64,000 nucleotides of DNA from NCBI GenBank assembly GCA_964470915.1, contig CAYYEM010000003.1:1-64000 (forward strand), given 5' to 3'. The position numbers and the translations under genes were made by a program. The DNA comes from CAYPXN01 sp964470915 (GTDB taxonomy: Bacteria; UBA10199; JADFYH01). The notes below the pieces were generated by a model. It did no database searches. It saw nothing but the letters and a program-made list of their open reading frames with translations, and was not told the origin of the DNA. Shown in pieces: positions 1 to 7,591 of this stretch (positions within the stretch are counted from its first letter, which is position 1; each line of letters opens with the position of its first letter).

Positions 1-4
1 CTAG

Positions 5-55
5 TGTGGGCGATGCAGGGATTGAACCTGCGACGTCTGCCTTGTAAGGGCAGCG
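5..55 (-). pseudogene. truncated copy of the tRNA-Val 3' part
   Basis: These 51 bases are identical to positions 188-238, which is the 3' two-thirds of the intact tRNA-Val (anticodon arm, variable loop, T arm, 3' acceptor strand). The D arm and 5' acceptor strand are absent, so it cannot fold as a tRNA. It lies downstream of the intact gene on the same strand, and the hairpin repeat at 68-113 lies between the two copies. Confidence 0.9.
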
Positions 56-67
56 GTTTATCACCAA

Positions 68-113
68 GGGAGGAAGAATCCTCCCTTCTGATTTGGCAAA
101 GCCAAATCATTCA
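68..113 (-). repeat. tRNA-linked hairpin repeat, family B copy 1
   Basis: Two adjacent hairpins: a GGGAGGA/TCCTCCC stem and an ATTTGGC-AAA-GCCAAAT stem. On the minus strand it matches 54315-54362 and 54449-54496 almost base for base. In all cases it lies 3' of a tRNA gene, in the same orientation relative to the tRNA, and is followed by a copied tRNA 3' fragment. Confidence 0.85.
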
Positions 114-189
114 ACCCACCTCTGGCGCTCATTTTAGAGCGCTTCATTACCAGACTCTAATCACTACCCACTCAACACTACCTTTACTG

Positions 190-261
190 TGGGCGATGCA
201 GGGATTGAACCTGCGACGTCTGCCTTGTAAGGGCAGCGCTCTACCGCTGAGCTAATCGCCC
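190..261 (-). tRNA. tRNA-Val (UAC)
   Basis: The minus strand folds as a full cloverleaf. The acceptor stem is GGGCGAT/ATCGCCC, the D stem GCTC/GAGC, the anticodon stem CTGCC/GGCAG with loop CTTACAA (anticodon UAC), and the T stem GCAGG/CCTGC. The 3' CCA is not encoded (the genome reads ACA). Confidence 0.95.
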
Positions 262-269
262 TATTATAA

Positions 270-321
270 GGGGCTCGCGTCGCCCCCTCCATCCAGCAAA
301 GCTGGATTGGAGCCTCCCCCT
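270..321 (+). repeat. dispersed double-hairpin repeat, family A copy 1
   Basis: About 52 bp with two stems, GGGGC...GCCCC and ATCCAGC-AAA-GCTGGAT, ending in GGAGCCTCCCCCT. Close relatives lie at 46866-46917 (same strand) and 54554-54603 (opposite strand), all intergenic. Confidence 0.75.
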
Positions 322-360
322 CAACGCGCCTTTGGCGCTGAAAAAGTGAAGCAGCCTCTT

Positions 361-407
361 AACAAAGATAGAGTAAAATGGTCAAGCAAGCTTTGATCTA
401 TCTTTGT
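361..407 (-). terminator. hairpin at the 3' end of rarA
   Basis: The inverted repeat AACAAAGATAGA/TCTATCTTTGTT (12 bp, loop about 23 bases) overlaps the last codons of rarA. The longer T run is on the plus strand, so it is only a moderate terminator for rarA. It may be bidirectional. Confidence 0.45.
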
Positions 408-1789
408 TTTTTTGAAACATGCTCTAAATGCTTGCGGATTTCCTTTTCATAGCCGTGGTCAGTAGGTTGATAGTAAATCTTTTCCTTTAACTGATCTGGT
501 AGATGTTGCTGGTTAGGCACTTTGCCATCATAGTCATGAGCATATTGATAAGCTTTGCCGTAATCCAATTCTTTCATCAGTTTTGTGGGCGCGTTTCTTA
601 AGTGGAGAGGAGTGGGCAAAGATCCAAATTCTTTTAAATCCGCTTTGGCTTTTTTGTAAGCCATATAACTGGCATTACTTTTGGGAGCAGATGCCAAATA
701 AGTGGCGGCTTGAGCGAGTGGAATCCACCCTTCAGGCATGCCCACAAAGTCATAAGCTTGCATGGCAGCGATGGCAACTTGAATCGCTTGTGGATCCGCA
801 TTGCCTACATCTTCTGAAGCGAAAATAACCATTCTTCGGGCCACAAAGAGAGGATCTTCTCCTGCTTCGAGCATGCGAGCAAGCCAGTAAACCGCTGCAT
901 CAGGATCGGAGCCCCGCATACTCTTAATAAAGGTAGAAATAACATTATAATGCTCTTCGCCGCCCTTATCATAAAGAAGCGCTTTTCTCTGAAGCGCCTC
1001 TTCGGCCATTTGCAGAGTAATGAATGAACTTGTGCTTCGACTAGGCTCAGCACGAACGGAAAAAGATTCGTTACCCCGTTCGCCCTGAGGCTCTCGAAGG
1101 GTAATGGTGCTATTTAATAATGATACCGCTACCTCCAATCCATTCAGCATTCGTCTGGCATCTCCTTCGGTAGACTTTATGATAAAATCTTTCGCTGTAT
1201 CTTCAATCTCTAAGGATGAAAACTTAAAGTGATCTTTTAATTCTAAAAGACCCTTTTCTAAAAGCGAATTTAAGGCAGTGTCGTCCAAAGATTTTAAAGT
1301 GAGTACTCGAGTGCGCGAGAGGAGGGGACTAATGACTTCAAAAGAAGGATTTTCTGTTGTTGCGCCAATCAAAGTGACGGTTCCATTTTCAATGTGAGGC
1401 AAAAAAGCATCTTGCTGGGCTTTGTTAAAGCGATGGATTTCATCCACAAACAAAATACTGGTTTTATTTTGATATTTTAAATCTTCTTTGGCCTTCTCAA
1501 TAATTTCCCGAACTTCTTTGACTCCCGAAAGTACGGCTGAAAAGAAATGAAATTTTCTTTGGGTATATTTTGCAATGAGATGAGCGAGGGTAGTTTTGCC
1601 CGTGCCTGGAGGCCCCCATAAAATCATCGAAGGAATTTGATCGGATTCGATCATTTTTCGCAAAGGAGCATTTTTACCTAGCAAATGTTCTTGGCCCACA
1701 AAGTCTTCTAGTTTTTTGGGACGAAGCCTTTCGGATAAGGGGGCGTGGGATTTATCTGTTTTGCTTTGTTGGAATTCAAAGAGATCCAT
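398..1789 (-). CDS. rarA: replication-associated recombination protein A (RarA/MgsA AAA+ ATPase)
   Basis: AAA+ ATPase of the RarA/MgsA/WRNIP1 family, which acts at stalled replication forks in the cytoplasm. Seen: Walker A GPPGTGKTT (residues 59-67), Walker B ILFVDEIHRF (about 112-121), sensor-1 GATTENPSF, and the typical C-terminal helical domain (YWLARMLEAGEDPLF and later). At 463 residues it is slightly longer than usual. The extra length is mostly a Ser/Arg/Glu-rich stretch at residues 231-257, encoded by an in-frame palindromic repeat (1035-1101) between the ATPase and C-terminal domains. It is divergent from recN across about 68 bp, which must hold both promoters. The family call is secure; whether the inserted segment affects activity is unknown. 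Confidence 0.95.
   Translation of the reverse strand: MDLFEFQQSKTDKSHAPLSERLRPKKLEDFVGQEHLLGKNAPLRKMIESDQIPSMILWGPPGTGKTTLAHLIAKYTQRKFHFFSAVLSGVKEVREIIEKAKEDLKYQNKTSILFVDEIHRFNKAQQDAFLPHIENGTVTLIGATTENPSFEVISPLLSRTRVLTLKSLDDTALNSLLEKGLLELKDHFKFSSLEIEDTAKDFIIKSTEGDARRMLNGLEVAVSLLNSTITLREPQGERGNESFSVRAEPSRSTSSFITLQMAEEALQRKALLYDKGGEEHYNVISTFIKSMRGSDPDAAVYWLARMLEAGEDPLFVARRMVIFASEDVGNADPQAIQVAIAAMQAYDFVGMPEGWIPLAQAATYLASAPKSNASYMAYKKAKADLKEFGSLPTPLHLRNAPTKLMKELDYGKAYQYAHDYDGKVPNQQHLPDQLKEKIYYQPTDHGYEKEIRKHLEHVSKKQR
1035..1101. repeat. palindromic repeat family C copy 1, inside rarA
   Basis: The arms CTTCGACTAGGCTCAGCACG... and the reverse complement of ...CTGAGGCTCTCGAAGGG form an imperfect inverted repeat of about 25 bp per arm. 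The same element occurs at 50215-50278 and 63590-63650. Here it is read in frame as part of rarA. Confidence 0.85.
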
Positions 1790-1857
1790 GATTTTTGTTT
1801 TATCTCAAATAATGTGAGCGTTTGACAATAAGCTATTTATGATGAGAAATTAGGCCC

Positions 1858-3534
1858 ATGCTTCAAAGTCTTTCCATCCGACATTTTGCGATCATTGATA
1901 CCCTCGATTTAGAGTTTCAAAAAGGGCTCAATATTCTTTCGGGTGAAACTGGTGCGGGGAAATCGATTATCATGCAGGCCTTGAATCTTATTTTGGGGGG
2001 GCGGGCCTATGCAGATTTGATCCGCAGTGGTCATGAAGAATGTGAAGTGGCTGCCCAGTTTGATATTTCAGAGCTGCCTGCTTTGCAGGGTTTATTAAAA
2101 AAACAAGATTATCCGGCAGATGACACGCTGCTGATTCGGCGAGTGATTTCTCGATCAGGCAAAGGTCGAATTTGGTTAAATGATAAAGCCAGCACGGCTA
2201 ATTTGCTTCAGGAAATCGGAAAGTTTTTGATTGATTTGGTGAGCCAGAATGAATCTCAAAAACTTTTTTCGGAAGACATGCCTCGAATTTACCTCGATCA
2301 ATTTGCAGATCACCTCAAAATCCTGTCTGATTATCAAGCGGGATATCATGAATATTTAGAAACAAAATCAGAGCTTTCTCGAGTTGAAAACCAAATGAAA
2401 GAAGCTCGAGAACGTGAAGACCTGTATCGTTTTCAGCTTCAAGAAATTCAAGCAGCGAGTCTCAAGGCAGGAGAGGAAGAGGCACTTTTGCAAGATCGTA
2501 AGATTCTCGCCAATGCATCTAAAATTATCGAAAATTTGTCGGGTGCTGAATCGATGCTTTATTCGGCGAATGATTCTGCTACAGAGCTTGTCGGTAAATC
2601 GCAAAATCTCATTTCTAAATTTGCGGATCTGGATCCTCGTTTGGAGGAAGAATCAAAAAAGTTGTCTCAGGTATGCGATAGCTTAGATGAGGTGAGTCGT
2701 TTTCTGCAAAATTATCTTCAAAAAATTGATTTTGATCCGAATCGTTTGGAACAAATGGAAGAGCGTTTAGATGTGATTGCTTCTCTCAAGAAAAAATATG
2801 GGGGCAGTGTGGAAGCCGTTCTTGAAAAAGAAGTGGAGCTTTCCTCAAAGGTGGGCTTGCTCGAAAATCAAGATGAGGTGATGGAGGCTTTGAAGAAAAA
2901 ACTTTCAGAATGTCAGAAAAATCTTCTCGATCGAGGCCATCGTTTGCGATCTTCCCGAGTGGAAGCGGCCCGAAAGCTTTCCAAACTTCTTGAAAAAGAA
3001 TTAGCGCTTCTCGCCATGCCCAGCGCCAAATTTGAAGTGAGGGTTCTGCCTTTGAAATCGGAAGGAGAAGAAGTTTTCTCCCCTTCGGGTTTAGATGAAA
3101 TTATTTTTTATATTTCTCCCAACAAGGGAGAAGAAATGAAGCCGATGAATTTAATTGTATCAGGCGGTGAGCTTTCGCGTATTTTGCTAGCGCTCAAAAG
3201 TGTAACGCGCGATCCGGATTCGGCCGCTACTTTTGTGTTTGATGAAGTGGATGCAGGCATTGGAGGTGCAGTGGCTGAAGGGGTGGGTAAAAAATTGAAA
3301 AAGCTGGCGGCAGAAGCACAGGTTTTATGTATTACTCATCTTCCTCAAATTGCCGCTTGTGGAGATGTGCATTATCAGATTTCGAAAGTGGAAAAGAAAG
3401 AGCGTACTTCCACGCAAGTAAAACAATTGGATGAAACTGAGCGTGTCGATGAAATTGCACGTATGCTCGCGGGAGTAAAAATTACTGACAAAGCTCTTTC
3501 GCATGCGAAAGAACTCATTAAATTGATGTCTTAA
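1858..3534 (+). CDS. recN: DNA repair protein RecN
   Basis: SMC-like ATPase of double-strand-break repair. Seen: N-terminal MLQSLSIRHFAIIDTLDLEF with Walker A GETGAGKS (about residues 29-36), a long central coiled coil (about 150-370), then the ABC signature region SGGELSRILLALK and Walker B FVFDEVDAGIGG near the C-terminus. At 558 residues it has normal family length. The ATG at 1858 starts the canonical first strand; no strong Shine-Dalgarno (SD) sequence is visible. Transcribed divergently from rarA. Confidence 0.97.
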   Translation: MLQSLSIRHFAIIDTLDLEFQKGLNILSGETGAGKSIIMQALNLILGGRAYADLIRSGHEECEVAAQFDISELPALQGLLKKQDYPADDTLLIRRVISRSGKGRIWLNDKASTANLLQEIGKFLIDLVSQNESQKLFSEDMPRIYLDQFADHLKILSDYQAGYHEYLETKSELSRVENQMKEAREREDLYRFQLQEIQAASLKAGEEEALLQDRKILANASKIIENLSGAESMLYSANDSATELVGKSQNLISKFADLDPRLEEESKKLSQVCDSLDEVSRFLQNYLQKIDFDPNRLEQMEERLDVIASLKKKYGGSVEAVLEKEVELSSKVGLLENQDEVMEALKKKLSECQKNLLDRGHRLRSSRVEAARKLSKLLEKELALLAMPSAKFEVRVLPLKSEGEEVFSPSGLDEIIFYISPNKGEEMKPMNLIVSGGELSRILLALKSVTRDPDSAATFVFDEVDAGIGGAVAEGVGKKLKKLAAEAQVLCITHLPQIAACGDVHYQISKVEKKERTSTQVKQLDETERVDEIARMLAGVKITDKALSHAKELIKLMS

Positions 3535-3550
3535 TAGAGGTGAAACCCCC

Positions 3551-3651
3551 TTTGAAATAATTTTTTAAAACTCCAAGACGCTGCTTTGGTTTTCGAAAAG
3601 ATACTTGAATTTTGATAGACCCACCTTAAAGTTTTAAAAAATTATCTCAAA
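3551..3651. repeat. mini-element with terminal inverted repeats, family D copy 1
   Basis: Near-perfect 22-bp terminal inverted repeats (3551-3572 and 3630-3651, one mismatch) enclose about 57 bp. The interior shares AAGACGCT, ACTTGA and CTTAAAGTTTT with a second element at 62863-62978. Both lie directly upstream of a gene start. Confidence 0.7.
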
Positions 3652-3665
3652 GGAGTTTTTTGTTT

Positions 3666-5009
3666 ATGGAATTTAAAAAAATAATCCAATCCTTCAAAGA
3701 AAAACTTGCTCAGAAAAACGCACCTGAGTTTGAGATTTTTTTGAGTCGAGAACAAGAAGTAGAAGTAGAAGTAAAAGACCAGCAAATGCATGCTTTTAAT
3801 GCATCTGAAAGTATGGGGGTGGCACTGCGAGTGATTATGGAGAAACAATTGGGTTTTTCTTACACCACTGATTTCTCAGAAGCGGCTATTCAGAAATGTG
3901 TTGATTTAGCGCTCGTTACCTCTCGTTATTCCAATAAGCGCGAGTTTTTATCTTTTCCCCCTTCTCAAAAGGATGAAGCAGCAGTCGATCTTAAAGATTT
4001 CGATGCACAGTTTTCTAACACCTCACAGCAAGCTCGTTTGAAAAAAGCATTGGAAATGGAAAAGGCTGCCTTGTCTTTGGACCCTCGTTTGAAAAGGGTG
4101 AGAGGGGCTTCTTATAGTGGATCTCTTTCAGAAGTTTATTTGGAAAATTCTTGGGGTTTAAAAAAACATCATCAAAAAACAATGAATGTGCTTTCGCTGA
4201 TGGCGGTTGCAGAAGCAGATGAAGATGCGGAAGGTGTTTTTGAATTTGATTTTTCTTCTTACCTTGAAAATATTTCTCCAGAAAATGTGGGTAAAAAAGC
4301 TGCGCAGAAGGCTTTAGCTTATTTGGGAGGAAAGTCTGGTCCTACTTTGAGATGTCCAGTGATATTGGATTCTCTTGTAGCCGCCGAAATTTTGGATGTT
4401 TTAGCACCCAGTTTTTATGCTGATAATCTTTTAAAGAAACGCTCACTTTTTGAAGCTCAACAAAATCAAAAAGTGTTATCTCCTCAAATCACTCTCATCG
4501 ATGACGCTAGGCTTGAGGGGGGGTATGCTTCATTTCCTTTTGATGCAGAAGGGGTGTCGACTCGAAAAACAGAAGTGATTCAAAATGGTGTCTTTAAAAA
4601 ATGTTTAGCAGATCTTGAATATGGTGCTCGTTATGGAAGTGGTACGACAGGCTCTAGCGAACGAGAGGATCTGAAAAGTCCTCCACAGATTTCTTATTCC
4701 AATTTGTATTTGAAACCAGGTTTATTAAGTTTTGAAAAATTACTTCAGCAAGTTCCGCAGGCTATTTACATCACCGAGTTGATTGGAATGCATACAGCGA
4801 ATCCTATTTCTGGAGATTTTTCAGTCGGGGCTCAAGGTTTTTGGGTAGAGAAGGGCGAGGTGAAATATCCGCTTAAGCAGATAGCCCTCTCGGGAAATTT
4901 AAAAGAAATGTTAAATAAGGTTCAAGGCATTGCTTCTGACCTTCGATATTACTTTAAAGTTGCCTCTCCATCGATTTTGATTGAAGAAATGGATGTGGCG
5001 GGTGCTTAA
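3666..5009 (+). CDS. TldD/PmbA-family metalloprotease-like protein (TldE/PmbA type)
   Basis: Member of the TldD/PmbA family, cytoplasmic peptidase partners that in other bacteria mature ribosomally made peptides or degrade CcdA. Seen: N-terminal SLSEVYLENSWG-type strand (GSLSEVYLENS), the DEDAEG region, LIDDARLEGGYASFPFDAEG and the C-terminal HTANPISGDFSVGAQGFWVE block typical of PmbA/TldE. The TldD HEXXXH metal site is absent, which fits the TldE subunit. ATG 3666 is chosen because AAAGGAG precedes it by about 10 bases; a TTG at 3660 is also open. No tldD partner is in the window. Confidence 0.85.
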   Translation: MEFKKIIQSFKEKLAQKNAPEFEIFLSREQEVEVEVKDQQMHAFNASESMGVALRVIMEKQLGFSYTTDFSEAAIQKCVDLALVTSRYSNKREFLSFPPSQKDEAAVDLKDFDAQFSNTSQQARLKKALEMEKAALSLDPRLKRVRGASYSGSLSEVYLENSWGLKKHHQKTMNVLSLMAVAEADEDAEGVFEFDFSSYLENISPENVGKKAAQKALAYLGGKSGPTLRCPVILDSLVAAEILDVLAPSFYADNLLKKRSLFEAQQNQKVLSPQITLIDDARLEGGYASFPFDAEGVSTRKTEVIQNGVFKKCLADLEYGARYGSGTTGSSEREDLKSPPQISYSNLYLKPGLLSFEKLLQQVPQAIYITELIGMHTANPISGDFSVGAQGFWVEKGEVKYPLKQIALSGNLKEMLNKVQGIASDLRYYFKVASPSILIEEMDVAGA

Positions 5010-5089
5010 AAAAATTGACCCCTTTTTTATCCTCTATTATAATCCACGAATGTCTAATGGTTTAAACACTTTATCGGCGTCTAAAAATC

Positions 5090-5854
5090 ATGATCAAAAT
5101 TGAATCTTACGGAATGTCTAATGTGGGAATGAAGCGAAGCCATAACGAAGATCATTATTTAATGAATGATGATCTTCAGCTTTACGTGGTGGCAGATGGC
5201 ATGGGGGGACATTTGGGCGGAGAGTTTGCATCTAAAATGGCAGTAGCGACGGTAGAAGAAGTGGTTCAGAGACTTACAGGACCAGAAGCTCCTGTGATTG
5301 AAGGCGTGAATTCTGAAAATGTCTCGATAGGTGAAAAACTTCGTTTTGCGATTAAAGAAGCTGGTAAGCGAATTTATGATCAGTCTTTATATGATGAAGG
5401 CTTGAAGGGGATGGGAACCACAACGGTGGCTAGCTTGGTGCAGGATGGCAAGGCTTATGTGGCGAATGTGGGTGATTCAAGGGCTTATTTTGTACGGGAT
5501 GGAGAAATTCAACAAATTACAGAAGATCATTCTTTAGTCAGCGAGCAGGTGAGAGCTGGTATTTTGTCTGCAAATGATGCCAAGGGCCATCGTTTAAAAA
5601 ATATCATTACACGTTCAGTAGGTTATCAAGAAGAGGTGGATCCTGACGTCAAAATTCATGAGCTTAAAGCCGGTGATAAAATTTTAATGTGCTCCGATGG
5701 TTTGTCTAATTTAGTGGAAGATCGAGAGATTTTGGACCTGCTTTCGCAGGCTTCTTTGAAAGAGTCCTGTGAAAAACTCATTGATCTGGCCAATGAAAGA
5801 GGCGGTGACGATAATATTACAGTAGTTGTTGTGCAAGCTGTTGAAATTAATTAA
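5090..5854 (+). CDS. PP2C-type Ser/Thr protein phosphatase
   Basis: Mn/Mg-dependent PPM phosphatase (PrpC/Stp1 type), cytoplasmic. Seen: RSHNEDHYL near residue 18, VADGMGGH (about 35), GMGTTTVASLV, NVGDSRAYFVRDGEIQQIT, CSDGLSNLVED and the C-terminal GGDDNITVVVV, which together supply the metal-binding aspartates. The 254 residues are the bare catalytic domain without a membrane anchor. It is the natural antagonist of the Ser/Thr kinase at 37031-39559, with FHA proteins nearby as phosphothreonine readers. That partnership is inferred, not shown. Confidence 0.95.
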   Translation: MIKIESYGMSNVGMKRSHNEDHYLMNDDLQLYVVADGMGGHLGGEFASKMAVATVEEVVQRLTGPEAPVIEGVNSENVSIGEKLRFAIKEAGKRIYDQSLYDEGLKGMGTTTVASLVQDGKAYVANVGDSRAYFVRDGEIQQITEDHSLVSEQVRAGILSANDAKGHRLKNIITRSVGYQEEVDPDVKIHELKAGDKILMCSDGLSNLVEDREILDLLSQASLKESCEKLIDLANERGGDDNITVVVVQAVEIN

Positions 5855-5966
5855 CTTTTAAGCCTTGACCTTCCTGTACTCCTCTGTTACCTTGCCTTCA
5901 AATAAGTATAAAATCCTTAACAAGTTTTAACTTCTTTTAACTTTCCCATTGGGAAGGGAGAAAAAG

Positions 5967-6033
5967 TAAGCGTCTTTTCCTTCAAAGAGCCGATAAAGAA
6001 AGCATCGGAGCACTGAAGGTAGTACGCCGCTTA
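5967..6033 (+). promoter_or_regulatory. structured leader RNA candidate upstream of the M23 peptidase gene
   Basis: Nested complementary segments are visible: TAAGCG 5967-5972 with CGCTTA 6028-6033, CCTTCA 5979-5984 with TGAAGG 6014-6019, and CCGAT 5990-5994 with ATCGG 6004-6008. Purine-rich internal loops separate them. The outer stem ends at the SD sequence AAGGAGGT, so it could control translation. It does not match a riboswitch class I recognise. GCCGATAA inside it also resembles a sigma-28 -10 element. Confidence 0.5.
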
Positions 6034-6044
6034 AGGAGGTTCTC

Positions 6045-6971
6045 ATGAATCGATATAGTGTATTGGTTATCCCTGAAAATCATCTGGAATCAAAACGATT
6101 TCATGTGCCGAAGTTTGCCGTTCATTTAGGTATTTTAGGTTTTGCTTTTCTTTTAATATTCACGACCGTCATGAGTTGGGGTTTTCTTCATTATAGAAAG
6201 ATTGCCATTCAAGCTTCCTCAGGTTCTTCCATGGAAGACACTTTCAAAGCTCAACTTCTTACTAAAGTCAGTCAATTGGAAGATTCACTGAAGCGAACCC
6301 AACAGTTTGCTTCTCGTTTAGAGACTATGGTTGGAGTAGATTCCGGCAAGTTGAAAATTGGAGTAGGACCTTTAGGTGAACAGGATGATTTTGGAAAATA
6401 TTTAGATAAAATTAGTAAGCTTCCCAAACCAAATGATCCACAACTCTTCGCAGATTCTTCCAGTAATCTTTATGATAAGTTAGGTTCTAGAATTGATGAG
6501 CTTTCTGGTTTTGCCATGGCCCTCGAAACTCGAGTGAATGAAGTTTATGAGTTGGGTCAAGATAAGTTGTCTTATTGGACCTCAACCCCTTCACTTTGGC
6601 CCGTTCAAGGTTGGGTGACAAGTGATTTTGGTTCTCGTATTTCTCCTTTAAGTGGAATGCCAAAATTTCATGAAGGGGTAGATATTGCAGCTCCTTATGG
6701 CTCTGCGATTTATGCGCCTGCAGATGGAAAAATTTCATTTGCTGGTTCTAAGGGTGGATACGGAAATGCCTTGGTACTTGATCATGGATACGGGGTTTCT
6801 ACGATGTATGCACATACCTCTGCCTTCTACGTAAAAGAAGGAGATAAGGTGAAGCGTGGTCAAATGTTGGCTGCCGTAGGTAGCACCGGTGCTTCCACAG
6901 GTCCTCATCTTCATTATGAAGTCCATGTTGACGGTGTGCCGACTGATCCGATGAAATTTGTGTTAAAATAA
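6045..6971 (+). CDS. M23 family murein endopeptidase, membrane-anchored
   Basis: Likely cuts peptide cross-links of peptidoglycan in the periplasm. Seen: one N-terminal membrane segment (about residues 28-48), a coiled-coil linker (about 60-180), then a complete LytM/M23 domain. Its zinc ligands are in HEGVDIAAP (His 209, Asp 213) and HLHYE (His 288, His 290). AAGGAGGT directly precedes the ATG. The upstream leader is unusually structured (5967-6033). It is followed after 6 bp by a small exported protein, so the two are probably co-transcribed. A role in wall remodelling for secretion machinery is possible but has no direct evidence. Confidence 0.93.
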   Translation: MNRYSVLVIPENHLESKRFHVPKFAVHLGILGFAFLLIFTTVMSWGFLHYRKIAIQASSGSSMEDTFKAQLLTKVSQLEDSLKRTQQFASRLETMVGVDSGKLKIGVGPLGEQDDFGKYLDKISKLPKPNDPQLFADSSSNLYDKLGSRIDELSGFAMALETRVNEVYELGQDKLSYWTSTPSLWPVQGWVTSDFGSRISPLSGMPKFHEGVDIAAPYGSAIYAPADGKISFAGSKGGYGNALVLDHGYGVSTMYAHTSAFYVKEGDKVKRGQMLAAVGSTGASTGPHLHYEVHVDGVPTDPMKFVLK

Positions 6972-6977
6972 TAAATT

Positions 6978-7475
6978 ATGAAAAAAAAAGTTTGGTCTTA
7001 TTTTTTCCTTTTCACATTACTTTCATTTCAAACAGTTTCTTTTGTTTTGGCTGCAGAAACAGCTCAAGACATTCTCAAGAAAATTAAAGTTCCAAATTCT
7101 AACTGGGCTTTGAATAAAGCTAAGCCTGATGATAAAGATGAACTAGCTCTTTCTGTCACAAAAGAAGGAGGTTCAGTTGGTATTCGAATTATGGTCCGTG
7201 AATATCCAGGCTCTTCAGAAGAATATTTAAATATGGTGAGAGGTATTTTACTCAAGAACCCATCTTATGTGGGTGCAAAAGCTTCCCCGGTGAGCAAACA
7301 GCAAATTGAAGGAAAATCTTGGGATGTTTGTACCTTCGAGAATCCTTCAAAGCTTTATCAAGAATTGGTTGCCAGAAAAATAGGGTCTTTTATAGTTTAC
7401 TCGATTTATACCGCCACGAATGGAAGAGGCGCTAGTTATCGGCCAGATATGCTCAGTATCTTAGGGCAGATTTAA
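6978..7475 (+). CDS. exported protein of unknown function
   Basis: 165 residues with a clear signal peptide (KKK, hydrophobic stretch, cleavage probably after VLAA near residue 26). The mature part is mixed alpha/beta, with one cysteine (WDVCTFENPSK) and no motif I recognise. It starts 6 bp after the M23 peptidase gene and is probably co-transcribed with it, so a periplasmic role is likely. Not identified further. Confidence 0.75.
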   Translation: MKKKVWSYFFLFTLLSFQTVSFVLAAETAQDILKKIKVPNSNWALNKAKPDDKDELALSVTKEGGSVGIRIMVREYPGSSEEYLNMVRGILLKNPSYVGAKASPVSKQQIEGKSWDVCTFENPSKLYQELVARKIGSFIVYSIYTATNGRGASYRPDMLSILGQI

Positions 7476-7591
7476 GCTTTTCAATAAAGTTTTGTTACTT
7501 TCTTTTTTAATGTTCATTCTTTAGATGAACTTGATATACTTTCCTTTCCTTTTGACTCCTTTTAATTTTTAGGTTACCGAAGAAAGCCATT

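Noticed and set aside
4..255. 83-codon plus-strand frame with an internal repeat (WAMQGLNLRRLPCKG twice)
   Set aside because: It is the antisense of tRNA-Val and its truncated copy; the amino-acid repeat only reflects the duplicated tRNA.
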